Below are positions 1 to 7,665 of a stretch of 64,000 nt of DNA, one piece after another; within the stretch, counting starts at the first letter, position 1; the number at the start of each line of letters is the position of its first letter. The notes beneath the pieces were generated by a model. The model did no database searches and had not been told where the DNA came from. It saw only the letters and a list, made by a program, of their open reading frames with translations. The stretch is from Massilibacteroides sp. (GTDB lineage Bacteria > Bacteroidota > Bacteroidia > Bacteroidales > Tannerellaceae), in assembly GCF_028705895.1 (NCBI RefSeq), contig NZ_JAQWCQ010000004.1, positions 39,738 to 103,737 of the forward strand, read 5' to 3'. The position numbers were made by a program, and so were the translations under genes.

Positions 1-1143
1 TAAGGCTATATGTCCCATCGAAAAGTAAACATCACTAAGCAAAGCTGAAATATAAGGTGTTTTATTCCCTGTTACATAGATGCTTCGTATATCTACACAC
101 GGATAAGAAAATAAATTATCAGCCAGTACGCCCTTTTCTGCCAAAGCAACGTTCAGATAGTTCTGATACAGCAGGTTTGTCATCGGAGTTTTATCGCATT
201 TGTTAACGATTTTATCCCATGCATTATGACGTGCATAGTGATTTAGTTCTTTGAAAAACTCATTATTCGTGTCCATGTATTTAGTCGTCCCGGCAAAAAT
301 AAAATAACTTACGGCTACAAATTGAAGCGCTACAAACAGACCCTTTGTCCAAGTCTTTTTGAAAGGTCTTATTTTATAGATACACGCTATCGAAAATACG
401 ATTAAGAATAAAACCCAAGGCAGGTATATGATAAATCCCGGATGAAGTCTTAACGTAAAATATCCATCCGGCAGAATCGCATGTTTTAAGTTCCCGAAAA
501 GTCCAAACCACATAGCTGTTTTACCAAATAGAAAAACGAAGAGAGGCAGAAGGACAAACCAGAATGCTTTTTTCGGATTTTGAAACAGTTCTATGATAAA
601 TAAAAGACAGCTATACAAAAGAGCTACCGGACCGGCGGCAATAAACAAGAAAAAAGTACTCAGGAGTGAATAGATGAAACGTGATCTGAACTTACGGAAA
701 TAGGATTGCAGACAGATACATAGTAACATCAATAAAAGAGCAATTGTTCCCGTGTAAAGATAGTTGACATTAAAGTGGAGGAAAAGTAAAGAGACAACAG
801 GGAAAAATGATAGAAATAAAAGGGTGTTACTGTGTGTAAGCTTGTATAAAATACGCGTAGTAAAAAAACTGATCAGCGTGAGTAGTAGCGCTGTAATCAG
901 TACTCCGACTATAGGATAAACAAAAAATTGAATCAGAAAATTAGCAATAAGCTGCGCAAGTCCTCCGGGGTATGCCAGAATATTCCGGATATAATGAGCG
1001 TCATAAAAAAAAGTGTTCCATTCTTCAACGTAACAAAAGTTGTATGCTCCTGTTGTTTGAATAAAAAAGAAGAACAGAATCAACAGGATTACCCATCCTG
1101 AAGTCTGTAATAGATTGTTCGTATAGATTGTTCGTTTATCCAT
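1..1143 (-). CDS. DUF6057 family membrane protein (5' part; gene runs off the window)
   Basis: This reading frame is absent from the ORF track because it has no stop inside the window, but it is open for 381 codons from an ATG at 1143 down to base 1. The protein starts MDKRTIYTNNLLQTSGW and has a series of hydrophobic segments, for example VILLILFFFFIQTTG near residue 20, LLFLSFFPVVSLLFL near 105, and FWFVLLPLFVFLFG near 190. This is an N-terminal polytopic region. After about residue 280 it becomes soluble (KYMDTNNEFFKELNHYARHN) with an alpha-helical, TPR-like look. The pattern matches the Bacteroidales DUF6057 family, whose function is unknown; this assignment is from memory of the family. 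The C-terminus lies outside. It is transcribed away from the glycosidase gene at 1373, with about 230 bases between them. Confidence 0.75.
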   Translation of the reverse strand, partial: MDKRTIYTNNLLQTSGWVILLILFFFFIQTTGAYNFCYVEEWNTFFYDAHYIRNILAYPGGLAQLIANFLIQFFVYPIVGVLITALLLTLISFFTTRILYKLTHSNTLLFLSFFPVVSLLFLHFNVNYLYTGTIALLLMLLCICLQSYFRKFRSRFIYSLLSTFFLFIAAGPVALLYSCLLFIIELFQNPKKAFWFVLLPLFVFLFGKTAMWFGLFGNLKHAILPDGYFTLRLHPGFIIYLPWVLFLIVFSIACIYKIRPFKKTWTKGLFVALQFVAVSYFIFAGTTKYMDTNNEFFKELNHYARHNAWDKIVNKCDKTPMTNLLYQNYLNVALAEKGVLADNLFSYPCVDIRSIYVTGNKTPYISALLSDVYFSMGHIAL

Positions 1144-1314
1144 CGATTGTGGCTTTATTCTCAAAATTATGTAGAATAAATGATAGAAAACAGTTCCTGC
1201 CGGAGGTTTTTCTCCAAATGTAACATAGGGAGAAAATTTTGTAACATCAGTGCTGAAGACAATGATATTATTGCCCTAAGCGTAATACATAATAAAGTGT
1301 TTGTAACGTATTTT

Positions 1315-1346
1315 CTTGGGAAGAAGTAGCCGGTCGGATAACTTTG
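1315..1346 (+). promoter_or_regulatory. Bacteroidetes-type promoter of the GH43-GH8 gene
   Basis: The -7 box TAACTTTG (1339-1346) matches TAnnTTTG exactly. CTTG at 1315-1318 stands 20 bases upstream as a one-mismatch -33 element. Transcription would start near 1352, about 20 bases before the ATG at 1373. Confidence 0.55.
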
Positions 1347-1368
1347 AGCATACATCTTAAATCCGACC
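1332..1368. promoter_or_regulatory. 8-bp perfect inverted repeat across the promoter start region (possible operator)
   Basis: GGTCGGAT (1332-1339) and ATCCGACC (1361-1368) are exact reverse complements separated by 21 bases. The left arm touches the -7 box and the right arm ends 4 bases before the ATG. The left arm lies upstream of the predicted start, so a DNA operator is more likely than an mRNA hairpin. No regulator gene is in view. Confidence 0.4.
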
Positions 1369-1372
1369 AATC

Positions 1373-3898
1373 ATGAACAGTAAACAAGCTCTTTTAATTC
1401 TTTTTTTATCATTAGTTACACACGTGGTATTTGCACAAAATCCCATTATACGAGACCAATATTCCGCCGATCCCACGGCTAAGGTTTTTGAGGGGAAAAT
1501 ATATGTTTATCCTTCTCACGACATACCCAGTCCTATAGAACGTTTGAAAGAATGGTTTTGTATGGCCGATTACCATGTTTTTTCCTCTGAAGATATGATA
1601 GATTGGACAGATCATGGAGTTATAGTCAGTCAAGAACGTGTGCCCTGGATACAGCCGGAGTCTTATTCCATGTGGGCTCCCGATTGCGTTTATAAGGATG
1701 GAAGGTATTATTTCTATTATCCTTCTACTCCGCGTGGAGAAGAGAAACGCGGATTTGCCATAGGTGTTGCTATCGCAGAGAAGCCCTACGGCCCTTTTAT
1801 GCCGCAATTCAAACCTATTGAAGGAATACATGGAATTGATCCCTGTGTTTTGGTCGATACCGATGGCCAAAGTTATATCTACTGGGCAGGACGCAGAATG
1901 TTCATGGCAAAACTGAAGGATAATATGACGGAATTGGCTACGGAACCGTTACAGATAGAAGGCTTGCCGGAAGGATTCAAAGAAGGTCCTTTTGTTTTTG
2001 AGCGCAGTGGAAAATATTATTTTACTTTTCCCTGGATTCAGGATAAAACGGAAACCTTAGCCTATGCCATGGGAGATAGTCCGATGGGACCATTTGAGTT
2101 TAAAGGATTAATTATGGATCAGTCGCCTACGAGCTGTTGGACAAATCATCATTCTATCATAGAATACAAAGACCAATGGTACTTGTTTTATCATCACAAT
2201 GATTACTCTCCGGAGTTCGATAAGAACAGATCCGTACGCGTAGATTCACTTTTCTTTAATGCGGACGGTACGATTCAGAAAGTTGCTCCTACTTTGCGTG
2301 GCGTGGGCGTGTCCGACGCGCGGGCGAGAATTCAGATAGACCGTTATACTGCTATAAGTTCTACAGGTGCATCGATCTCTTTTTTAGATGAAAGTGATAA
2401 ATTCAACGGATGGAAAACCGTTTTCAGTAAAAAGAACGCCTGGGTTCAATACAATCGTGTAGATTTCGGCAATGAAAAAGTTCAGAAAATAAAAATCAAG
2501 CTTAATTCGAAATCGGGAGGTATATTAAAAATACAAACGGCCGGTGAAGACGGAGATGTGATTGCATCGGTCAATATACCGCAGAGTAAAGATTGGACTG
2601 TCGTAACTGCTCCCGTTGGTTTTGCACCGGAAGGAGTACAGGATTTGTCTGTCTCTCTTCAAAAAGGAAGTAATGTAGAGATAGATTGGATAGGCTTTGA
2701 TGAATTACCTTGGGAAAAAGGCGCTTTTGAAACGAGAGAATACCGCAATCTATTTGCCGAAATGGGCTATAAGCAGGCAGATATCGACGCCAAACTGAAA
2801 GAGGTGTTCGATGGAGTGTTTTTCGGCCCGGACAAAGTTTATTTTGAAGTTGGTGATTCGATGGCCTATATAAGTGACATTAAAAATCAGGATGCGCGCA
2901 GTGAAGGGATGTCCTACGGAATGATGATTGCCGTGCAGTTCGACAGGAAAGATCTATTCGATCGTTTGTGGCGGTGGAGTAAAAAATATATGCAGCATAA
3001 GGATGGCCCTTTGAAGGGCTACTTTGCCTGGAGTTGTAAAACCGATGGTACACGTCTTGCGCAAGGCCCAGCTTCCGATGGAGAATTGTATTTTATAACC
3101 TCACTCATCTTTGCATCCAACCGTTGGGGTAACGACACGGGGATAAATTATCTTGCCGAAGCACAGCATATTCTGGATTGTTCCATGCAAAAAGCAGGAA
3201 TGAATCGAGTTGCTCCCCTCATTAATCTGGAACATAAATTGATCACATTCGTTCCCGATATCTGGGGTGGACGATTTACTGATCCTTCCTATCATCTACC
3301 GGCCTTTTACGAAGTCTGGGCACGATGGGCAAAGGATGAAAGATCGGAGTTCTGGCAGGAATGTGCAGAGAAAAGTCGGGAATATTTACGTAAAAGCATT
3401 CATCCGGTAACCGGCCTAAATCCGGATTATAACAACTACGATGGAACGTTGTTAGGTTATAACAGACTTATAGGAGATGCCTTTCGCTTTGACTCCTGGC
3501 GGGTACCGATGAATATTGCGCTGGATTATTCCTGGTCGTGCGCAGACAAGAAGTGGCAGCAAGATTATGGTAATAAGATACAAAACTTCCTTTACAGTCA
3601 GGGGGTTGAAACTTTTGTGGATCAATATAATGTAGATGGAACACAGGTGGCGGATACATTGGATGCCGGTGGCTACAAAGAACTGAGGCACTCGTTAGGA
3701 TTGGTGGCTACATCTGCTGCCGTATCGTTGAATTGTACACATCCGAAAAGCCGGGAGTTTGTAGATCAATTGTGGAATGCAAAACATCTCCCTTATGAAG
3801 ACGGATACTTTGATGCTTATTTTGATGGTTTGCTTCGTTTATTCTCTTTTATGCATCTGAGTGGAAATTACAGGATTATCTTTCCCGAAAAGAATTGA
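1373..3898 (+). CDS. Secreted GH43-CBM-GH8 fusion, xylan/xylo-oligosaccharide hydrolase
   Basis: This is a three-part glycosidase of 841 residues. Residues 1-21 are a signal peptide ending VVFA. Residues 23-325 are a GH43 five-blade propeller with the expected acids visible: D33 in SADPTAKVF (base), D156 in GIDPCVLVD and E204 in KEGPFVFE (acid). Residues 330-445 look like a CBM6-type beta-sandwich ending NVEIDWIGFDE. Residues 455-835 are a GH8 (alpha/alpha)6 barrel with E511 in ARSEGMSYGM and D569 in GPASDGELYF. GH8 members of this type are reducing-end xylose-releasing exo-oligoxylanases, and GH43 enzymes are often beta-xylosidases or arabinofuranosidases. The inference is attack on xylo-oligosaccharides from both ends in the periplasm or at the cell surface. 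No SusC/D pair adjoins it. The ATG at 1373 has its own promoter just upstream. Confidence 0.88.
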   Translation: MNSKQALLILFLSLVTHVVFAQNPIIRDQYSADPTAKVFEGKIYVYPSHDIPSPIERLKEWFCMADYHVFSSEDMIDWTDHGVIVSQERVPWIQPESYSMWAPDCVYKDGRYYFYYPSTPRGEEKRGFAIGVAIAEKPYGPFMPQFKPIEGIHGIDPCVLVDTDGQSYIYWAGRRMFMAKLKDNMTELATEPLQIEGLPEGFKEGPFVFERSGKYYFTFPWIQDKTETLAYAMGDSPMGPFEFKGLIMDQSPTSCWTNHHSIIEYKDQWYLFYHHNDYSPEFDKNRSVRVDSLFFNADGTIQKVAPTLRGVGVSDARARIQIDRYTAISSTGASISFLDESDKFNGWKTVFSKKNAWVQYNRVDFGNEKVQKIKIKLNSKSGGILKIQTAGEDGDVIASVNIPQSKDWTVVTAPVGFAPEGVQDLSVSLQKGSNVEIDWIGFDELPWEKGAFETREYRNLFAEMGYKQADIDAKLKEVFDGVFFGPDKVYFEVGDSMAYISDIKNQDARSEGMSYGMMIAVQFDRKDLFDRLWRWSKKYMQHKDGPLKGYFAWSCKTDGTRLAQGPASDGELYFITSLIFASNRWGNDTGINYLAEAQHILDCSMQKAGMNRVAPLINLEHKLITFVPDIWGGRFTDPSYHLPAFYEVWARWAKDERSEFWQECAEKSREYLRKSIHPVTGLNPDYNNYDGTLLGYNRLIGDAFRFDSWRVPMNIALDYSWSCADKKWQQDYGNKIQNFLYSQGVETFVDQYNVDGTQVADTLDAGGYKELRHSLGLVATSAAVSLNCTHPKSREFVDQLWNAKHLPYEDGYFDAYFDGLLRLFSFMHLSGNYRIIFPEKN

Positions 3899-4011
3899 GC
3901 CCTGTTTTTCAGTAAACATATCAGTGCCTTTTGGGGATATTGTAATAAAACAGGAATGCTGTAGAGCTATATCCTCAGAGAAATCGTTATTTTTGCAGAA
4001 ATATCGAGTTT

Positions 4012-5031
4012 ATGAGTATTACAATATTAGGTATTGAATCTTCTTGCGACGATACGTCATCGTCAGTTATCCGTGACGGTGTATTGCTGTCCAATGTTAT
4101 AGCCAGTCAGTCAGTACATGAAGCATACGGTGGCGTTGTTCCCGAATTGGCCTCGCGTGCACATCAGCAAAATATTATTCCGGTGGTAAGTGAAGCGATT
4201 AAACGCGCAGGTATTGATAAATCCGAATTGGATGCGATCGCTTTTACGCGCGGCCCGGGATTGATGGGATCTTTATTGGTGGGTACTTCTTTTGCGAAAG
4301 GGCTTTCCATGTCGTTGGGTATTCCTATGATTGAAGTGAACCATTTACAGGCGCATGTCTTGGCTCATTTTATTAAAGATACGCCCGAAGATACAGATCA
4401 GCCGTCTTATCCTTTCCTGTGTCTGCTTGTTTCAGGCGGAAATTCTCAGATCATAAAGGTAAAAGCGTATAACGATATGGAAGTGATCGGACAAACGATT
4501 GACGATGCTGCGGGAGAGGCATTTGACAAATGTGCGAAAGTCATGGGATTGGGATATCCCGGAGGTCCGGTTGTTAACCGTCTGGCTAATGAAGGCAATC
4601 CGAAGGCATTTACATTCAGCAAACCGAATATAGCAGGATATGATTATAGTTTCAGCGGACTAAAAACCTCTTTTCTTTATACTCTCCGTGATCGATTGAA
4701 GGAAGATCCGGATTTTATCGAAAAAAACAAAGCCGATCTATGTGCGTCTTTACAAGTAACCGTAGTCGATATTCTGATGAATAAATTGCGCAAAGCAGCA
4801 AAAGACCTGAATATAAAAGAGGTGGCTATTGCAGGCGGTGTTTCGGCTAATACCGGACTTCGTGATGCCTTCCACGATCATGCGAAACGTTTTGGCTGGA
4901 AAATACATATACCCAAGTTTGCTTACACAACCGATAATGCCGCCATGGTGGCTATTACGGGCTATTATAAATATATGGATAAGGAATTTTGTCCAATGGA
5001 TGCCGCTCCTTTTTCACGCGTTGTATTATAA
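4012..5031 (+). CDS. tsaD: tRNA N6-adenosine threonylcarbamoyltransferase TsaD
   Basis: TsaD transfers the threonylcarbamoyl group to A37 of ANN-decoding tRNAs, working in the cytoplasm with TsaB and TsaE. The 339-residue length is typical. The N-terminus ITILGIESSCDDTSSSV is the ASKHA nucleotide-binding start. The metal-binding pair is in EVNHLQAHVLAH (two histidines four residues apart), followed by LLVSGGNSQI, GEAFDKCAKVMGLGYPGGP and the C-terminal AIAGGVSANTGLR. A TATTTTTG box (3988-3995) about 17 bases before the ATG is a likely -7 element, although no clear -33 partner is seen. tag follows 13 bases downstream on the same strand, so the two are probably co-transcribed. Confidence 0.96.
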   Translation: MSITILGIESSCDDTSSSVIRDGVLLSNVIASQSVHEAYGGVVPELASRAHQQNIIPVVSEAIKRAGIDKSELDAIAFTRGPGLMGSLLVGTSFAKGLSMSLGIPMIEVNHLQAHVLAHFIKDTPEDTDQPSYPFLCLLVSGGNSQIIKVKAYNDMEVIGQTIDDAAGEAFDKCAKVMGLGYPGGPVVNRLANEGNPKAFTFSKPNIAGYDYSFSGLKTSFLYTLRDRLKEDPDFIEKNKADLCASLQVTVVDILMNKLRKAAKDLNIKEVAIAGGVSANTGLRDAFHDHAKRFGWKIHIPKFAYTTDNAAMVAITGYYKYMDKEFCPMDAAPFSRVVL

Positions 5032-5044
5032 AAAAAAAGAAATT

Positions 5045-5602
5045 ATGGAAAAAACACGTTGTGGTTGGTGTGGTACGGATCCGCTTTATGTAAAATACCA
5101 CGATGAAGAATGGGGAAAAGAAGTGACCGACGATCATAAAATGTTTGAATTTCTCGTTCTTGAAAATGCACAAGCCGGATTGAGTTGGATTACCATCCTT
5201 AGAAAGCGTGAAGGTTATCGCAACGCTTTTCACAATTTTGACGTAGAAAAGGTGGCTAAGATGACAGAGGCAGACGTGGAACGCCTGATGCAAGATACCG
5301 GAATCATTCGTAACCGGAATAAAATCAAATCGACAATTACTAATGCCATTCATTTTATAGAAGTACAAAAGGAATTCGGCTCGTTTTGCGCCTATATGCG
5401 TTCATTTTTGCCCGAAGGCAAACCCATAATTAATCATTGGCAAACCATAGCAGAAGTACCCGCTTTCACCCCATTGTCCGATGCAATCAGTAAAGACATG
5501 AAAAAGCGTGGATTCAAATTCTTCGGAACAACCATCTGTTATGCCCATTTACAGGCCGTAGGATACGTGAATGATCATTTGATCGCGTGTCATTGTCGAT
5601 AA
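5045..5602 (+). CDS. tag: DNA-3-methyladenine glycosylase I
   Basis: Tag removes N3-methyladenine from alkylated DNA, starting base-excision repair. The ORF track extends it to 4829, but that extension is only the tsaD sequence in another frame. The real start is the ATG at 5045, giving 185 residues beginning MEKTRCGWCG, which matches the family start. Zinc ligands are visible at both ends: C6 and H19 in CGWCGTDPLYVKYHDEEWG, and the histidine and cysteine of NDHLIACHC at the C-terminus. The substrate-pocket glutamate is E40 in LVLENAQAGLSW. It lies 13 bases after tsaD, separated by an A-rich stretch that may serve as a weak ribosome site. Confidence 0.95.
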   Translation: MEKTRCGWCGTDPLYVKYHDEEWGKEVTDDHKMFEFLVLENAQAGLSWITILRKREGYRNAFHNFDVEKVAKMTEADVERLMQDTGIIRNRNKIKSTITNAIHFIEVQKEFGSFCAYMRSFLPEGKPIINHWQTIAEVPAFTPLSDAISKDMKKRGFKFFGTTICYAHLQAVGYVNDHLIACHCR

Positions 5603-5739
5603 ATTTGCCTTTATTACCTTGCTGAATTTAAGGGGTTGATTATTAGATTGGTATATGTTGGTAATATTACCTTTTTTGTCTTTCTCCATGCAAAGATCCT
5701 TTACTTTTGTCTTCATGTTTAACTCTAAAAAAAAATAAT

Positions 5740-6125
5740 ATGAAAAGAAGCTATTTCTAATAGTTGTTTTGTTTTTGTCTTTAAATGCTATAATGAAGGC
5801 GCAGGAAATACAAGGTACTTGGAATTTGGTAGAAAGTAGTGGTATCCCGGTTGCTAAAGATTATACACAACAAAAGCCTATTACTGCAACTCATTTTATC
5901 TGGGTGAAAGCAGACCCTAAGGGGAATATTATTTCCGGTGCCTCCGGTACTTATACATTAAAAAATGGGGTATATACAGAAACTATCTTATATACGCTTT
6001 CGGGAATGGTGCCTTTTAAGGGGAAAAAGGCTACTTATAAAGTGTCTTTTGATAATACAAGATTAAAACTGGATGGAGTACTGGAATTAGACAGTGATAA
6101 TAAAATTCAGAATGTTGAAGTTTGA
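5740..6125 (+). pseudogene. Small secreted lipocalin-like protein, frameshifted in its signal peptide
   Basis: The body (EIQGTWNLVESSGIPV to the stop at 6123-6125) is a roughly 110-residue beta-rich domain like the small lipocalin/DUF4488-type proteins of Bacteroidales. Its natural start is the ATG at 5740, but that frame reads MKRSYF and then hits TAA. Restoring one base, for example one T in the TATTTC run, would give MKRSYFLIVVLFLSLNAIMKAQE, a perfect signal peptide running into the domain. The track start at 5769 is a TTG inside the signal peptide. The gene is either inactivated by a one-base deletion or carries a sequencing error. A TACTTTTG box (5702-5709) with TTTG at 5675-5678 (23-base spacing) may be its promoter. 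Ligand and role are unknown. Confidence 0.6.
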
Positions 6126-6182
6126 GAAAATAGTAAGTGATTTTGATTGGAATTGTTGAAAAAAATGACTGTTTGAGAAATC

Positions 6183-6926
6183 TTGTCGAAATACTATTTA
6201 TATCTGAATTTTATAGGAACCCGACTTGAGAACTATACGGTTGCTCTGGCTTATCTTGAAGAATATCACAAGAATGCGATGCTTCTTTATAAAAAGTCAC
6301 AGGAAATAGAGGCTGAAACCCGAAATCATAAAGACTTTGTTGATAAAAGAATAGCGACTTTTGAAGATCGATCTAATTCAAGAGAAAAAACACTCGTTGA
6401 CTTTCTCTGTTCTTTATTACTTGTCGGACTTTTCTGGGCTTATCTACGACACAAAAAGAATCATTTATTCTATAAAAGAGGGGAAAATAAACTCAAAAGT
6501 CTTGATTCTGAGATTTATTCTAAAACGAAAGAAATTAAAGAAATTGAATATTCTTCTTTTCTTTTACAAGCTGATATTTTTGTACAAACTGCATTGTTTG
6601 CAGAACTAAAAGAACTGGAAGCACAACCAAGAACAAAAGATGCTAAAGTCTTGAGTTATGAGAAACAGAAAATGCTACAAAACGAAATCGACCGGATATT
6701 CAATAAGTTTTGTGAAATGCTTTATAGTATTGATCTAAAACTGACTCTAAACGATATAAAATTATGTTGCCTTTCTCTTTTGCCGTTGGATTCTTATGCA
6801 AAGGCGCTATGTTTTGTCTCAACAGAAATAAGTGTTGTAAAGCAAAGAAAGCATTATATCAAGAAGAAGATGCTCAGTTCTCCTGAGAATAAAGAGTTAT
6901 TTGATTTTATCTTTGCTAAAAGATAG
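6183..6926 (+). pseudogene. C-terminal remnant of a membrane-anchored TPR/HTH regulator
   Basis: The 247-residue frame opens at a TTG with no ribosome site and no in-frame ATG back to a TGA at 6174. It contains a degenerate TPR-like helix pair (YTVALAYLEEYHKNAMLLYKKS), one membrane helix (LVDFLCSLLLVGLFWAYL, about residues 71-88), a coiled coil rich in K/E (about 95-160), and a C-terminal helix-turn-helix-like segment (LTLNDIKLCCLSLLPLDS). This order is that of the common Bacteroidetes regulators with N-terminal TPRs, one transmembrane helix, a coiled coil and a C-terminal LuxR-like HTH, which are normally 500-600 residues. The N-terminal half is missing, so I read it as a truncated gene. It sits in a decayed patch next to a frameshifted gene. 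Confidence 0.55.
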
Positions 6927-6941
6927 AAATAGCAAGAGAAA

Positions 6942-7082
6942 TTACTTCTTTATGCTATAGCCTTTCTTTTGAGCGATGATAAGGACGGATTCGGCAATGG
7001 CATCCCCTAAGTCGTCCGAATTTTCTTCTTTTGCCATTACTGCATTGATGTATGCTTGTCGTTTTGTTGCTAATCTTTCCAT
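6942..7082 (-). CDS. Hypothetical 46-residue protein
   Basis: This short frame is below the ORF-track cut-off. It runs from an ATG at 7082 to a TAA at 6942-6944 and encodes MERLATKRQAYINAVMAKEE, then an acidic middle (NSDDLGDAIAESV) and a basic tail ending KKGYSIKK. It is predicted to be wholly helical and soluble, with no signal peptide and no cysteines. I do not recognise it. The amphipathic, charged sequence looks like a real peptide rather than random translation, but it could be a fragment of a lost gene because its neighbours are decayed. Confidence 0.35.
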   Translation of the reverse strand: MERLATKRQAYINAVMAKEENSDDLGDAIAESVLIIAQKKGYSIKK

Positions 7083-7297
7083 ATCCGATATAAGTATAAT
7101 TGGCAAAATGAACGGTACACTTTTTTTAAACGAAAAGTAAAAAATACATTTTGATTTAAACGATGTTTAAATACCTGTCAAGCAGTACCATTTAAACTGG
7201 ATGGTAGAAATTAGGTGTAGTGTCTAAACAAAAACAATACACGCTGAAAATCATTCGTTTTCGAAAATAAACCGTCAAAGTCAGGAGTGATGAGGAT

Positions 7298-7563
7298 ATG
7301 ATATCAAGTTTTTCAATCTCTTCTACTCCGATAGCTAAATATAAACAAAAGAAATTCAATTATTATTAGAAAAGATAAATGAAGATTTACCTTCAGGTAT
7401 TTTCCATATTGATAATAAAACTTGTTGCATTGCTTTAGTTAACCAATATCCTATCTCGTCTCAGGACGAATTGAAGGTAAATGATTTTACTTTTTTTTGT
7501 CAGTGGACGTATAGAGCATTTATGCGTTATGGCGTAAAGTTTAATTCCTGTGGTGTGAATTAA
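7298..7563 (+). pseudogene. Frameshifted small ORF of unknown function (~88 residues if repaired)
   Basis: An ATG at 7298, preceded by AGGAGTGATGAGG as a plausible ribosome site, encodes MISSFSISSTPIAKYKQKK and stops at a TAG near 7368. The next frame continues without a methionine as EIQLLLEKINEDLPSGIF and ends CQWTYRAFMRYGVKFNSCGVN at a TAA (7561-7563). Joining the two by a one-base correction in the A-rich stretch near 7345-7355 gives a single protein of about 88 residues. I do not recognise it. The composition looks like genuine coding sequence, so a recently broken gene or a sequencing error are both possible. Confidence 0.4.
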
Positions 7564-7626
7564 TATACAAATGATTATTGACTGAGAAGTCAAGAATTGT
7601 AAACAATAGTTTGGTTAAATGTAGAT

Positions 7627-7662
7627 GGGCGGAATTCGTTGGGAAACACATTCTGCCCTTTT
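7627..7662 (+). terminator. Hairpin between the decayed patch and mltF
   Basis: GGGCGGAAT (7627-7635) pairs with ATTCTGCCC (7650-7658), a 9-bp stem with one G-U pair, followed by TTTT. On the minus strand the same stem has one A-C mismatch and no T run, so it fits better as a terminator for plus-strand transcription, though it lies just past the mltF stop. Confidence 0.4.
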
Positions 7663-7665
7663 GAT

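Noticed and set aside
1167-1370. 67-residue minus-strand ORF upstream of the GH43-GH8 gene
   Set aside because: It spans the promoter of the glycosidase gene and shows no recognisable domain.
4829-5044. Extended N-terminus of tag
   Set aside because: It is tsaD coding sequence read in another frame; ATG 5045 gives the family start with the zinc-binding cysteine.
5675-5709. Full-strength promoter for the frameshifted lipocalin-like gene
   Set aside because: TACTTTTG is good but the TTTG lies 23 bases upstream, beyond the usual 19-21, so it is mentioned only in the gene entry.
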